Below are positions 36,159 to 44,765 of a DNA stretch of 64,000 nt, piece after piece. The DNA is from Paenibacillus caui (GTDB taxonomy: Bacteria; Bacillota; Bacilli; Paenibacillales; Paenibacillaceae), in contig NZ_JAIOGQ010000016.1 of the NCBI RefSeq assembly GCF_019904135.1, forward strand, positions 45,183 to 109,182. The letters run 5' to 3'. A program made the translations under genes and the position numbers. Position 1 is the first letter of the stretch; the number at the start of each line of letters is the position of its first letter. The notes beneath the pieces were generated by a model. That model was not told where the DNA came from. It worked only from the letters and a program-made list of their open reading frames with translations, and made no database searches.

Positions 36159-37946
36159 ATGATTCAATTTCCGAAACCGGATGTCGAGCAATTTTTTCAA
36201 ACGTATGTCATTCGCAGCTTCGCTGTGACCAAAGACGAGAAGCGGCTGATTTTCAGCAGCAATCTGAACGGCCATCCCAATTTGTGGGCGATGAACTTGC
36301 CGGATACGTATCCAATCCCGCTTACATATAACAATCAAAATGCGAATTTTATAAAGCCGGATCCAGACGGACGGTTTATTCTCGCAGGGTTTGACCGGGA
36401 CGGGGACGAGAACTATCATTTGTACGCTTTGCCTCCCGAAGGCGGAAGTCCGCTCAAGCTCATCGAGGCAAAGGCGGAGGACAAGTTTTATTTCAGCCAT
36501 TTGTCGAAAGACGGCCAGAGACTCTATTACGTGACCTCCCAAGAGAATCCGAATTATTTGAACTCCCGGGTTCGCAATCTGTCTACCGGCGAAGACAAGC
36601 TGATTTATTCGGGAAAGGAAGCTCCGACGTCTTTGGCAGCGGTCAGTCCGGATGAAGACCGGTTTATCCTGGTGAAAATGTATGCGAATACCCACCAGAT
36701 CGCCTTTGTCCAGGCTGGTGACGAGCAGATCGCCTTGTCTCCCGATCCGGAGCGGGTGCAGGTGAACCAGAATTTTATTTTTACAGATAACGATACGATT
36801 ATCTTTACCACGGATTTTGACAGCGAATATGCTTATGTGATGCAGTACAGCCTGGCGAGCCGCGAATTTTCGATTGTTTGCCAAATTGCCGGTGAAGTGG
36901 TGGGGCCCCTGGAATGGCACAAGGAGCCCGGAACCCTTTATTTCTGGACTGAAAAAGGGACGGAGCAGCGGATGTATGTGAAGCCTTCAGGCACAGGCGA
37001 GGCGAAGCCGATCGACCTTCCGGTGGATGTCGTGGAACAGACCCATATCGCGGATTCCGGCAATGTGTATATCTTGGGGCGGGGCGCTGTTCAGCCGTTC
37101 AACATCTACCGTCTCGAAGACGGGAAATGGACCGCGCTGACCCAAAACCGGGTAACGGGCCTTGCGAAGGATGATCTGGTTTATCCGGATGTAGTCCGGT
37201 ACCCATCTTTTGACGGTCTGGAAATCGAAGCGCTTCTCTTCAAGGCGAAGCCGGAAGCGGCCAACGGCTACACAATCTTCTGGCCGCACGGCGGGCCGCA
37301 GGCGGCTGAGGGCAAGTTCTTCCGCGCGATGTTCCAGTTTATGCTGGCCTACGGATACAACATCTTTGCTCCAAATTTCCGGGGCAGTACGGGCTATGGC
37401 TCGGAATTTGTGAAAATGGTCGAAGGCGACTGGGGCGAAGGGCCGCGCCTGGACTGCGTTGCCGGGATAGAATGGCTGTTCGAGCAGGGCATTTCGAGCC
37501 GCGACAAGCTGTTTGTCGTCGGCGGAAGCTTCGGCGGCTACATGACACTGCTGCTCGCCGGACGCCATCCGGAGTATTTCCGGGCTGCGGTCGATATTTT
37601 CGGGCCGAGCAACCTGTTCACGTTCATCGAGTCCGTCCCGGAAGACTGGAAGCCGATCATGGAACGGTGGCTCGGCCATCCGGAGCGGGACAAGGAACGG
37701 CTGATCAAGGATTCGCCGATTACCTATCTGAAGGATATGGGGGGGCCGATGCTGGTCATCCAGGGCGCCAATGATCCGCGCGTCGTCAAGGCGGAATCCG
37801 ATCAAATCGTGGCCGCTCTGAAGGAACAGGGGACTGAGGTTGAGTACATCGTACTGGACGATGAAGGCCACGGCTTTTCCAAGCGCAACAATGAAGTCGT
37901 CGTCTATCGCCGCATGCTGGAATTTTTGAATAAACATCAGTCCTAG
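36159..37946 (+). CDS. Prolyl-oligopeptidase-family (S9) serine peptidase
   Basis: A 595-residue cytosolic enzyme with an N-terminal beta-propeller (~1-340, WD40-like repeats such as DPDGRFILAGFDRDGDEN) and an alpha/beta-hydrolase domain. The triad is Ser457 (GGSFGGY), Asp539 (GANDPR) and His571 (DEGHGF). It is an acylaminoacyl-peptidase or oligopeptidase type. TAGGAGGCCTTGCA precedes the ATG. Confidence 0.92.
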   Translation: MIQFPKPDVEQFFQTYVIRSFAVTKDEKRLIFSSNLNGHPNLWAMNLPDTYPIPLTYNNQNANFIKPDPDGRFILAGFDRDGDENYHLYALPPEGGSPLKLIEAKAEDKFYFSHLSKDGQRLYYVTSQENPNYLNSRVRNLSTGEDKLIYSGKEAPTSLAAVSPDEDRFILVKMYANTHQIAFVQAGDEQIALSPDPERVQVNQNFIFTDNDTIIFTTDFDSEYAYVMQYSLASREFSIVCQIAGEVVGPLEWHKEPGTLYFWTEKGTEQRMYVKPSGTGEAKPIDLPVDVVEQTHIADSGNVYILGRGAVQPFNIYRLEDGKWTALTQNRVTGLAKDDLVYPDVVRYPSFDGLEIEALLFKAKPEAANGYTIFWPHGGPQAAEGKFFRAMFQFMLAYGYNIFAPNFRGSTGYGSEFVKMVEGDWGEGPRLDCVAGIEWLFEQGISSRDKLFVVGGSFGGYMTLLLAGRHPEYFRAAVDIFGPSNLFTFIESVPEDWKPIMERWLGHPERDKERLIKDSPITYLKDMGGPMLVIQGANDPRVVKAESDQIVAALKEQGTEVEYIVLDDEGHGFSKRNNEVVVYRRMLEFLNKHQS

Positions 37947-37966
37947 AATGGGAGGAGAATTCGAAA

Positions 37967-38755
37967 ATGAGTGCTCACGAAATTGATTACATGATTCATG
38001 GTAATGAAATGCAATGCGTGGAGGTTCAGCTTGATCCGGGCGAAAGCGTGATAGCGGAAGCGGGCAGCTTTATGATGATGGATCCGGATATCCGGATGGA
38101 GACCGTGTTTGGCGACGGCAGGGGCGGCGGTGGCGGCATGCTTGGCAAGCTGATGGGCGCGGGCCGCAGGCTGCTGACCGGAGAGAGTCTGTTCATGACC
38201 GTATTTACGCATGCCGGTCACTATGGACGCCAGAGCGTAACTTTTGCATCGCCATATCCGGGCAAAATTATTCCCCTTGATCTTTTGCAGTACGGCGGCA
38301 AGATCATCTGTCAGAAGGATTCGTTCTTATGTGCCGCCAAAGGCGTCTCCATCGGAATTGAATTCCAGCGAAAGCTCGGAGCCGGCTTCTTCGGCGGCGA
38401 AGGCTTCATCATGCAAAAGCTGGAGGGAGACGGACTCGGCTTCGTCCACGCCGGGGGCCATGTCATGGAGAAGGAACTTGCGCCGGGTGAGGTGCTCCGT
38501 CTGGATACCGGCTGTCTGGTGGCCTTCACGTCTTCCGTTGATTACGATATCGAGTTCGTCAAAGGGATTAAATCCGCCCTGTTTGGCGGCGAAGGCTTGT
38601 TCTTCGCCACCCTGCGCGGTCCCGGCAAAGTATGGGTACAGTCGCTTCCGTTCAACCGGATGGCCGACCGCATTCTGGCCGCTTCCGCCGGCTTCGGCAG
38701 AAAGGAAGAAGGCAGCCTGCTCGGCGGGCTCGGCAATTTGCTGGACGGCAAATAG
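37967..38755 (+). CDS. TIGR00266/AIM24-family protein
   Basis: A 262-residue beta-rich, Gly-rich protein. MQCVEVQLDPGESVIAEAGSF, the GRGGGGG loop, GAGFFGGEGF and FFATLRGPGKVWVQSLPF match TIGR00266. The biochemical role is unknown. GGGAGGAGAATTCG precedes the ATG; it is 20 bp after the peptidase and probably co-transcribed. Confidence 0.9.
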   Translation: MSAHEIDYMIHGNEMQCVEVQLDPGESVIAEAGSFMMMDPDIRMETVFGDGRGGGGGMLGKLMGAGRRLLTGESLFMTVFTHAGHYGRQSVTFASPYPGKIIPLDLLQYGGKIICQKDSFLCAAKGVSIGIEFQRKLGAGFFGGEGFIMQKLEGDGLGFVHAGGHVMEKELAPGEVLRLDTGCLVAFTSSVDYDIEFVKGIKSALFGGEGLFFATLRGPGKVWVQSLPFNRMADRILAASAGFGRKEEGSLLGGLGNLLDGK

Positions 38756-38928
38756 AAAAGGCAATTCGGGAATCGCGGGCGCTTTGGCCAGGGAGGTTGA
38801 TGGAGAGGCTTGTTATGCAAGCCTCCCGCAGGCTGCCTTCCAGGGTCAGCCCTCTTTTTTTGCCATTAAATCGCGGGCTGACCTACCTGTTCTTCTCCCA
38901 TGCACGGCTCGGCACATCCATAGAAATC

Positions 38929-39618
38929 TCATTCGCCCGCCAGCTCCTGCTCAATCGCGGCTTTAATATCCTCATAAGCCATGGTGCGCAGCACTTTGCC
39001 GTTAACGACAAAGGTTGGAGTTCCGTTAACCCCGTAATATCCCCCGATTTTAAAATCCTCCTTCGCCTGATGCAGGTAGGTGTGCTCCTTCACGTCCTTT
39101 TCATACCGGGCCTGGTCAATGCCGGACAGGTTGTCCTTGGCGAACCGGATCAAATACTTCGGAGTCGCCCAGATTTCGGTCTCCTTCCCTTGATGCTCGT
39201 ACATCTTCTCGTAGAACTCCCAGAACTTGTCGTTGCTCTGGCGGTACACAGCTTCTCCGGCTACGGCGGCTAGATAAGAATCGCGGTCAATAAATGCATA
39301 ATTCATGAAAAAGAATTCCACTTTGCCGGTATCAACAAATTCCGTTTTGAATTTCGCGAAGTTTTGCAGGGTCCATTTTCGGCAGACCGGACATTTGAAA
39401 TCGCCAAATTCGATCACTTTCACCTTGGCTGCGGGATCGCCGAGATGCGGCTGCTCTTCGTACTTGAAGCCGTTTACCACAATCTTTTCCTTGTCATCCG
39501 TGTAATTCGGGAGACCCTCAAGCTCGGAAGCGCGCTCTTGTCTATTCATAAAGACAAGCGCACCGAACAGCACGACGAACAGGGCGACCAGAGCAAAAAA
39601 CATGTTTTTCTTGTTCAA
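38929..39618 (-). CDS. DsbA-family thiol oxidoreductase (BdbD-like), membrane anchored
   Basis: A 229-residue protein. One N-terminal helix (~6-24) anchors it outside. The thioredoxin fold has the CPVC active site (FGDFKCPVCRKW) and a helical insert; the cis-Pro is in NGTPTFVVNG. It is thought to make disulfides in exported proteins. It starts with TTG after GGAGGAATTTCAA. Confidence 0.9.
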   Translation of the reverse strand: MNKKNMFFALVALFVVLFGALVFMNRQERASELEGLPNYTDDKEKIVVNGFKYEEQPHLGDPAAKVKVIEFGDFKCPVCRKWTLQNFAKFKTEFVDTGKVEFFFMNYAFIDRDSYLAAVAGEAVYRQSNDKFWEFYEKMYEHQGKETEIWATPKYLIRFAKDNLSGIDQARYEKDVKEHTYLHQAKEDFKIGGYYGVNGTPTFVVNGKVLRTMAYEDIKAAIEQELAGE

Positions 39619-39802
39619 ATTGAAATTCCTCCAGGTAGTCGGTTGGATTGCACCAAGGAATTCGGATATACCATTTAACCCCTTGGAATGATGTGAACAT
39701 TATAGAAAGAAAAGACTGCGGAAGAATGTTAGGTTTCTAACTTCATTTGGATAAAAGTACAAGAAAATGGGGGAGTTTATGGCAAAATGTTGAACATTCC
39801 CA

Positions 39803-39850
39803 AAATGACAAATAATAAAATTTGTCATTTGATATTATGTGTGCTATAAT
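39803..39850 (+). promoter_or_regulatory. TetR-type operator over its own promoter
   Basis: AAATGACAAAT (39803-39813) and ATTTGTCATTT (39820-39830) form a perfect 11-bp inverted repeat with a 6-bp spacer. It overlaps TTGTCA (39822-39827), which has a 17-bp spacer to TATAAT (39845-39850). The layout implies autorepression by the TetR protein coded next. Confidence 0.85.
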
Positions 39851-39879
39851 GAGGAACTAGGAGGTGATCCGTTTCTTTC

Positions 39880-40473
39880 ATGAACAAGAAATCAACGGTT
39901 TTAACCAAAGCCGAAATTTTGGACGCCGCTGAAGCCGCTTTGCGGAAGTACGGTCCCGATAAAACCTCTGTCACCGATGTGGCGAAGATGCTCAAGGTAA
40001 GCCATGGAACGCTGTACCGGCATTATGAGAGCAAATCGGCGCTGAAAGAAGCCGTAACGGAGCGCTGGCTGGAGCAGAAAATTGTGGCGCCTTTAACCGA
40101 AGTGAGCAGCATGCAGGAAGAGAATAAAGCCGAGCATCTGAAAAGGTATATTCGCGGCCTCATCGAGTTGAAAAGGGAGTTTTCCCGGAATGATCCGGAG
40201 ATGTTCAGGATGTATGCGGAGGTCACGGAAGCCGCTGCGGACCTGATCTATCAGCATTTGTCTGTCATTACGGGACAGCTGGAGTCTCTGATTGCCGCCG
40301 GAATGGAGAACGGGCAGATCAGAAGCGGCGATGCGGGCGCATTGGCGCAGGCGATTTTTCATGCGACGTCCCGGTTTCATCATCCCTCCCATGCGTATGA
40401 ATGGAGTGCTCCGGAGATTGACGGGCAGTTCGAACAGGTGTGGGATTTGCTGGCCCGAGGTTTTATTTTATAA
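39880..40473 (+). CDS. TetR/AcrR-family transcriptional regulator
   Basis: A 197-residue repressor. The N-terminal helix-turn-helix is ILDAAEAALRKYG ... VTDVAKMLKVSHGTLYRHYESK. The C-terminal ligand domain is of the AcrR_C type (PEMFRMYAEVTEAAADLIYQHL). TAGGAGGTGATCC precedes the start. It is likely to control itself and the SDR gene 15 bp downstream. Confidence 0.92.
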   Translation: MNKKSTVLTKAEILDAAEAALRKYGPDKTSVTDVAKMLKVSHGTLYRHYESKSALKEAVTERWLEQKIVAPLTEVSSMQEENKAEHLKRYIRGLIELKREFSRNDPEMFRMYAEVTEAAADLIYQHLSVITGQLESLIAAGMENGQIRSGDAGALAQAIFHATSRFHHPSHAYEWSAPEIDGQFEQVWDLLARGFIL

Positions 40474-40488
40474 CCCTAAGGAAGAAGG

Positions 40489-41238
40489 ATGAACATGGAA
40501 CAATATTTGAATGGCAAGGTGGCGCTTGTTACCGGCGCATCGAGAGGAATTGGACGCACGATCGCAAGCCGGCTTGCGGATTTGGGCGCTAAGGTGGTCA
40601 TCAATTATTCCAGCAGCCCGGAGCACGCAGAAGCCGCAGTGCAGGAGATCAAGGACAAGGGCGGAGAAGCGAAGGCCATTCGGGCCGACATCAGCCAGGT
40701 ATCCGAGATTGCCACGCTGTTTGAGCAGACGATCCAGGCTTTTGGCCAAATCGATATTCTGGTCAATAATGCCGGAATCATGATTACCAAGCGGCTTGGG
40801 GAAGTAACGGAAGAGGAGTTTGACAAGCAGTTTGCCATCAATGTCAAAGGTACTTATTTTGCCTGCCAGGAGGCCCTGCGGCATATGGAGGAACGCGGCC
40901 GGATTATCAATCTGTCCACGTCCGTCGTGGGCCAAATGTTCCCGGCTTACAGCATTTATGCAGGCACAAAAGGCGCTGTGGAGCAGTTTACCCGGCAGCT
41001 TGCCAAGGAATTTGGTCCGAAACAGATTACGATCAACGCCATTGCGCCTGGACCTGTGAATACCGAATTGTTCAATGTGGGCAAGACCGAGCAGCAAATC
41101 GAGGGCATGAAAAAGATGAACGCCTTCGGCCGGCTCGGGGAAACCGAAGATATTGCGAGTGTCATTGAATTTCTCGCCAGCGACAAGTCCCAGTGGGTGA
41201 CAGGCCAGACGATTCGGGTCAACGGCGGATTTATTTAA
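40489..41238 (+). CDS. Short-chain dehydrogenase/reductase
   Basis: A 249-residue classical SDR. TGASRGIGRTIASRLA (cofactor), NNAGI, Ser in NLSTSVVG and the catalytic YAGTK are all present, and PGPVNTELF follows. VVINYSSSPEHAEA suggests NADP(H). It is the target of the adjacent TetR regulator. ATG 40495 is an alternative start. Confidence 0.92.
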   Translation: MNMEQYLNGKVALVTGASRGIGRTIASRLADLGAKVVINYSSSPEHAEAAVQEIKDKGGEAKAIRADISQVSEIATLFEQTIQAFGQIDILVNNAGIMITKRLGEVTEEEFDKQFAINVKGTYFACQEALRHMEERGRIINLSTSVVGQMFPAYSIYAGTKGAVEQFTRQLAKEFGPKQITINAIAPGPVNTELFNVGKTEQQIEGMKKMNAFGRLGETEDIASVIEFLASDKSQWVTGQTIRVNGGFI

Positions 41239-41269
41239 TCGTTCATCAGCGATAACGTGTAAGCCGATA

Positions 41270-41308
41270 AAAAACCTGCTCCGCTTTATTTGCCGGGAGC
41301 AGGTTTTT
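41270..41308. terminator. Bidirectional terminator between SDR and nrdG
   Basis: AAAAACCTGCTCC (41270-41282) pairs with GGAGCAGGTTTTT (41296-41308). Confidence 0.92.
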
Positions 41309-41327
41309 ATCTTTGCGAGATGCCTTA

Positions 41328-41846
41328 TTAAAAGGTATAGGTCGGCTGCCAAAGCACGATCTCGTTCGCAGCCAGGCTTGCCGGAATGTCGATCAGCATT
41401 TGGTTGGAGCTGCCGCAGTAGCGGAGGGAAGGATCGCGCAAGCTCTCTTCAAAGCGCCCGTCCACCACGACGCTGCAGCGGCGGAGCAGCCCGTACTCCG
41501 GAGACGAGGGGTCGGCGATCAATTGCTCATAGGTATAACCGGTGTAGATCCAAATATTGATAGGACCTGTCCTTGCCTGAAGCCGGTCAATGAACGCGCT
41601 CACCTCAGCCGCAGAGAAGAAGGGATCGCCTCCAAGCAGGCTAAGTCCGCTGAGCAGCGGGTTGCCTGCGATATCGGCAATGATCTCCTCCTGTTTCTCT
41701 ATCGTAAAAGGTTCTCCGTACCCGAAATTCCATGTCGCCGGACTGAAGCAGCCTTTGCAGCGGTGGCGGCAGCCGCTGATGAACACGACCGCCCTGAGTC
41801 CTTCGCCTTCGTTAATACTTTCGGGATAGTAGCCGCATAGATTCAT
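41328..41846 (-). CDS. nrdG: Anaerobic ribonucleotide reductase activating protein
   Basis: A 172-residue radical-SAM enzyme. The [4Fe-4S] cysteines are in SGCRHRCKGC, and SLLGGDPF is the SAM-binding GGxP-like site. It installs the glycyl radical on NrdD. It overlaps the nrdD stop by 4 bp. Confidence 0.94.
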   Translation of the reverse strand: MNLCGYYPESINEGEGLRAVVFISGCRHRCKGCFSPATWNFGYGEPFTIEKQEEIIADIAGNPLLSGLSLLGGDPFFSAAEVSAFIDRLQARTGPINIWIYTGYTYEQLIADPSSPEYGLLRRCSVVVDGRFEESLRDPSLRYCGSSNQMLIDIPASLAANEIVLWQPTYTF

Positions 41847-43819
41847 GGGGTATGCTTCACCCGGTCACGCACTTCCGCCTGCTTGGCGCTGTTGAAGCGG
41901 GTTTGGAAATCCCCGGTCAAGTAACCGGTAACCCGGCGCAGACGGCGGATATGTACATCTTCCTCATGGCTGCCGCAGGAAGGGCAGACGGCCCCGATAA
42001 TGCCCTCAAATCCGCAGGCTGAGCAGCGGTCGATCGGGTGGTTAATGCTGAAGTAGCTGACCTGCTGCTTAAGCGCATATTGAACGATTTTCAGAAAAGC
42101 TTCCGGGTTGCTGCGGGCATTTCCGTTGAGCTCGATATACGAGATGGCGCCGGCGTTGCAAAGGTCATGAAAACGCGCTTCCAGCTTGATCTTGTTCGCC
42201 GCCTGAATCGGATAATATACCGGAATATGGAACGAGTTGGTGTAGTATTCCCGGTCCGTTACCCCTGTAAGAGAGCCGTAGGTGTGGCGGTCACGCTTCG
42301 TAAATTTTCCGGCCAAGCCTTCCGCGGGTGTGGCGAAGAGCGTGATGTTGAGATCCAACTCGTCGCTTTTGCGGTCGCAGTACTCCCGCATGTACCGGAT
42401 CAAGTCAAGCGCCTTGCTGTATACGTGCTCGTCTTCTCCGTGGTGCTTGCCGTACATGGCCTTCATGCACTCGGCCAGTCCGATGAATCCAATGGACAGG
42501 CTGCCGTGCTTCAGCAAATCGCCTACGGGCTCGTCAGGAGCCAGCGTCTCTCCGCCTTCCCATACCCCTTCACGCATCATAAAGTCGGAAGCTTTGGCTT
42601 TCTGTTTGCGCTGGATGCTGAACCGGTGGAGCAGCCCTTCCAGCGCAATGTCCAGATAGCGGTCCAAAGCGTGGTAAAAGCCTGGTTCGTCAGCCGTTTT
42701 TTTGCGGCCCAGCACGATTCCGTGTTCAATGCCCAGCTTAACGAGGTTGATCGTATTAAACGACAGATTGCCTTTGCCGGACAGATGGTTTCGCCCGAAC
42801 CGGTCGCTGAGCACGCGTGTCCGGCAGCCCATGGTGGCAAATTCCGTATTCGGATCGGCCGGATCGTAATATTGCAGATTCAGCGGCGCATCGAGGTTGG
42901 CAAAGTTCGGATACAGCCGTCTGGCCGAGCATTCGGCCGCTTTCAGGAACAGCGCATAGTTCGGGTCTTTGGGCGACTGGTTCACGCCCTGCTTGCATTT
43001 GAAAATCTGGATCGGAAAAATCGGCGTTTCCCCGCTGCCCAGCCCGCGGATCGTTGAGGTCAGCAGCGCACCGATCACCATTTGCCCTTCCGGTGAAGTG
43101 CAGGTCCCGTAGTTGATGCTTGTGAACGGAATTTGTCCGCCGGCCCGGCTCGACATCGTGTTCAGATTATGGATCAGGCTTTCGGCGCCCTGCAGCGTCT
43201 CGCTTTCCGTTTCCTTAAGCGCATATCGGAACGATTTCGGATAGCGAAGCTTCAGATCGAACCGGGACAGCGTAATTTCCCCGAGATCCGCCCCGTCCTG
43301 TTCTTCAAAATATTCGAGGCCTTTGCGAAAATATTTGGAGAAAGATTTTGCGACAAAAGGCGCCAGGTCAAAATCGATCTTGTTGGCAGACACCCCGCCG
43401 TACTGGGAATTTTGCTGAGATTGAAAAATAATAGCTACAAGAGCCATGGCCGTCATGATCGAATTCGGTGGCCGGACGCTGCCGTTGCCGGTATTAAACC
43501 CTTCATGCAGCAGCTTGTCGAACGGAATGAAGATGCAGTTTGTGGTGCCGATCGCGTATTGATCCAGATCATGGACGTAAACGTAATTTTCCTCAATCGC
43601 CTGAACGACGGATTTTGGCATAATAAAGTTCTTGGCATACCATTTGGCATATTCGCTCCCGAATTTACTCATTTTTCCCGAAAAACTCTCCCCGTTGAGA
43701 TTGGCATTCTCCCGCAGCAGCTCCAGATCCTTGCTTTCGATAATGTCCTCACCCAGTGAAATGATTTCATGCAGCAGCATTTGCTCGCGAACGTTATTAG
43801 TTGGATTCAGCAGTGCCAT
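41843..43819 (-). CDS. nrdD: Anaerobic ribonucleoside-triphosphate reductase
   Basis: A 658-residue class III reductase making dNTPs without oxygen. The C-terminal zinc site is CSACGFEGIIGAVCPSCG, and the glycyl-radical loop is RVTGYLTGD. Catalytic Cys regions lie in NYGTCTSPEG and ATMGCRTR. There is no obvious N-terminal ATP-cone, shorter than in the E. coli enzyme. ATG 43819 follows AAAGGAGTTTCGGGTCAT. NrdR boxes lie upstream. Confidence 0.95.
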   Translation of the reverse strand: MALLNPTNNVREQMLLHEIISLGEDIIESKDLELLRENANLNGESFSGKMSKFGSEYAKWYAKNFIMPKSVVQAIEENYVYVHDLDQYAIGTTNCIFIPFDKLLHEGFNTGNGSVRPPNSIMTAMALVAIIFQSQQNSQYGGVSANKIDFDLAPFVAKSFSKYFRKGLEYFEEQDGADLGEITLSRFDLKLRYPKSFRYALKETESETLQGAESLIHNLNTMSSRAGGQIPFTSINYGTCTSPEGQMVIGALLTSTIRGLGSGETPIFPIQIFKCKQGVNQSPKDPNYALFLKAAECSARRLYPNFANLDAPLNLQYYDPADPNTEFATMGCRTRVLSDRFGRNHLSGKGNLSFNTINLVKLGIEHGIVLGRKKTADEPGFYHALDRYLDIALEGLLHRFSIQRKQKAKASDFMMREGVWEGGETLAPDEPVGDLLKHGSLSIGFIGLAECMKAMYGKHHGEDEHVYSKALDLIRYMREYCDRKSDELDLNITLFATPAEGLAGKFTKRDRHTYGSLTGVTDREYYTNSFHIPVYYPIQAANKIKLEARFHDLCNAGAISYIELNGNARSNPEAFLKIVQYALKQQVSYFSINHPIDRCSACGFEGIIGAVCPSCGSHEEDVHIRRLRRVTGYLTGDFQTRFNSAKQAEVRDRVKHTP

Positions 43820-43901
43820 ATGACCCGAAACTCCTTTCCCAAATAAGCAGTTAATTGCTATGTAAAGTATATGCACATACATTCGTATGACCCTAAACGA
43901 T

Positions 43902-43948
43902 ACACTATATATCGTTGTGTTTTGAAGATCATACACCAACATATAGTG
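43902..43948 (-). promoter_or_regulatory. Tandem NrdR boxes
   Basis: ACACTATATATCGTTG (43902-43917) and ACACCAACATATAGTG (43933-43948) match the NrdR palindrome ACACTATATATAGTGT. They are 31 bp apart, three helical turns, as is usual for NrdR control of nrd operons. Confidence 0.85.
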
Positions 43949-44119
43949 ATTCGCAATGAGGTAACAGACACACAGCGCTGCGCCGGAAGCCCGTATGGCC
44001 TGTCCCTATTGGGCTCCCGGGTGTTTGTGAATTTTTTGCAAATTTGAATGAGGGCAATTTTGGCAAACCGGCCGGGTGCTGGTACAATGAAAGCATCCAT
44101 AAGGCGAGGAGTGAATGAA

Positions 44120-44419
44120 ATGGCCATTGCAGAGGTAACGGTGCTTCCGGTCGGCACAGGATCGACGAGCTTAAGCTCTTATGTAGCCGAAATGCAGCAC
44201 GTGCTTGAGAAACTGGAAGGGATTCAGTACCAGCTGACCTCGATGAGCACCATTATTGAAGGTCCGCTGGACAACGTGTTCGCCGCGATTGCAGCCCTGC
44301 ACGAAGCTCCGTTCAACCAGGGAGCGAAGCGTGTATCGACTTCGGTCAAGATTGATGACCGCCGCGACAAGCCCTCTTCTTCGGAACAGAAGCTTCGCTC
44401 TGTGCGCGAGAAGATGTAG
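44120..44419 (+). CDS. MTH1187/YkoF-type thiamine-binding protein
   Basis: A 99-residue ferredoxin-like protein (IAEVTVLPVGTGSTSLSSYVAE ... YQLTSMSTIIEG) of the thiamine-binding DUF77 family. GAGGAGTGAATGAA precedes ATG 44120. It lies just before the tRNA gene. Confidence 0.82.
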   Translation: MAIAEVTVLPVGTGSTSLSSYVAEMQHVLEKLEGIQYQLTSMSTIIEGPLDNVFAAIAALHEAPFNQGAKRVSTSVKIDDRRDKPSSSEQKLRSVREKM

Positions 44420-44470
44420 TGTTTGTTGTTTCTGATCTGCGGGGACGGAAAAATTCCAGTTATTTTGGGG

Positions 44471-44499
44471 TTGAAAAATGTACGGGACGAGTTTATAAT
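44471..44499 (+). promoter_or_regulatory. Promoter of tRNA-Thr
   Basis: TTGAAA (44471-44476), a 17-bp spacer, TATAAT (44494-44499), 28 bp before the mature tRNA. Confidence 0.85.
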
Positions 44500-44526
44500 A
44501 TATTTTGTTTGACGCCAAAATAACTT

Positions 44527-44598
44527 GCTGGTGTAGCTCAGGGGTAGAGCAACGCACTCGTAATGCGTAGGTCGGGGGTTCAATTCCCTTCACCAGCA
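44527..44598 (+). tRNA. tRNA-Thr (CGT)
   Basis: Acceptor stem GCTGGTG/CACCAGC with discriminator A, D-stem GCTC/GAGC, anticodon stem ACGCA/TGCGT with loop CTCGTAA (anticodon CGT, reading ACG), and T-loop TTCAATT. CCA is not encoded. The 3' half from 44551 is repeated at 62643, so this gene is the integration site of the element. Confidence 0.96.
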
Positions 44599-44604
44599 TC
44601 CCTT
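44551..44604 (+). repeat. attL (54-bp direct repeat)
   Basis: From AACGCACTCG in the anticodon stem to CATCCCTT just after the tRNA. Identical to 62643-62696. The intact tRNA lies on this side. Confidence 0.95.
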
Positions 44605-44730
44605 GCTAATATTTCCCGCCAGATCAACGTTTGTTAGCCGTTGAATGTCACGGTTAGGCTGACGAAAGGCCAACGCATTCCGCGCGATAATTCGTAAGAA
44701 CGTTGGTTCAGATACGCGGTGAATACGGAG

Positions 44731-44762
44731 CCTCCTACGATAATTTTTGTAGGAGGTTTTTT
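44731..44762 (+). promoter_or_regulatory. Hairpin/terminator that also holds the integrase ribosome site
   Basis: CCTCCTAC (44731-44738) pairs perfectly with GTAGGAGG (44749-44756), followed by TTTTTT. The AGGAGG in the 3' arm is the Shine-Dalgarno of the integrase ATG at 44766. The structure can thus stop tRNA read-through and block integrase translation. Confidence 0.82.
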
Positions 44763-44765
44763 GAT

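Noticed and set aside
38844..38883. Terminator after the AIM24-like gene
   Set aside because: GGTCAGCCC/GGGCTGACC form a 9-bp inverted repeat, but the T run lies in the loop and none follows the stem.
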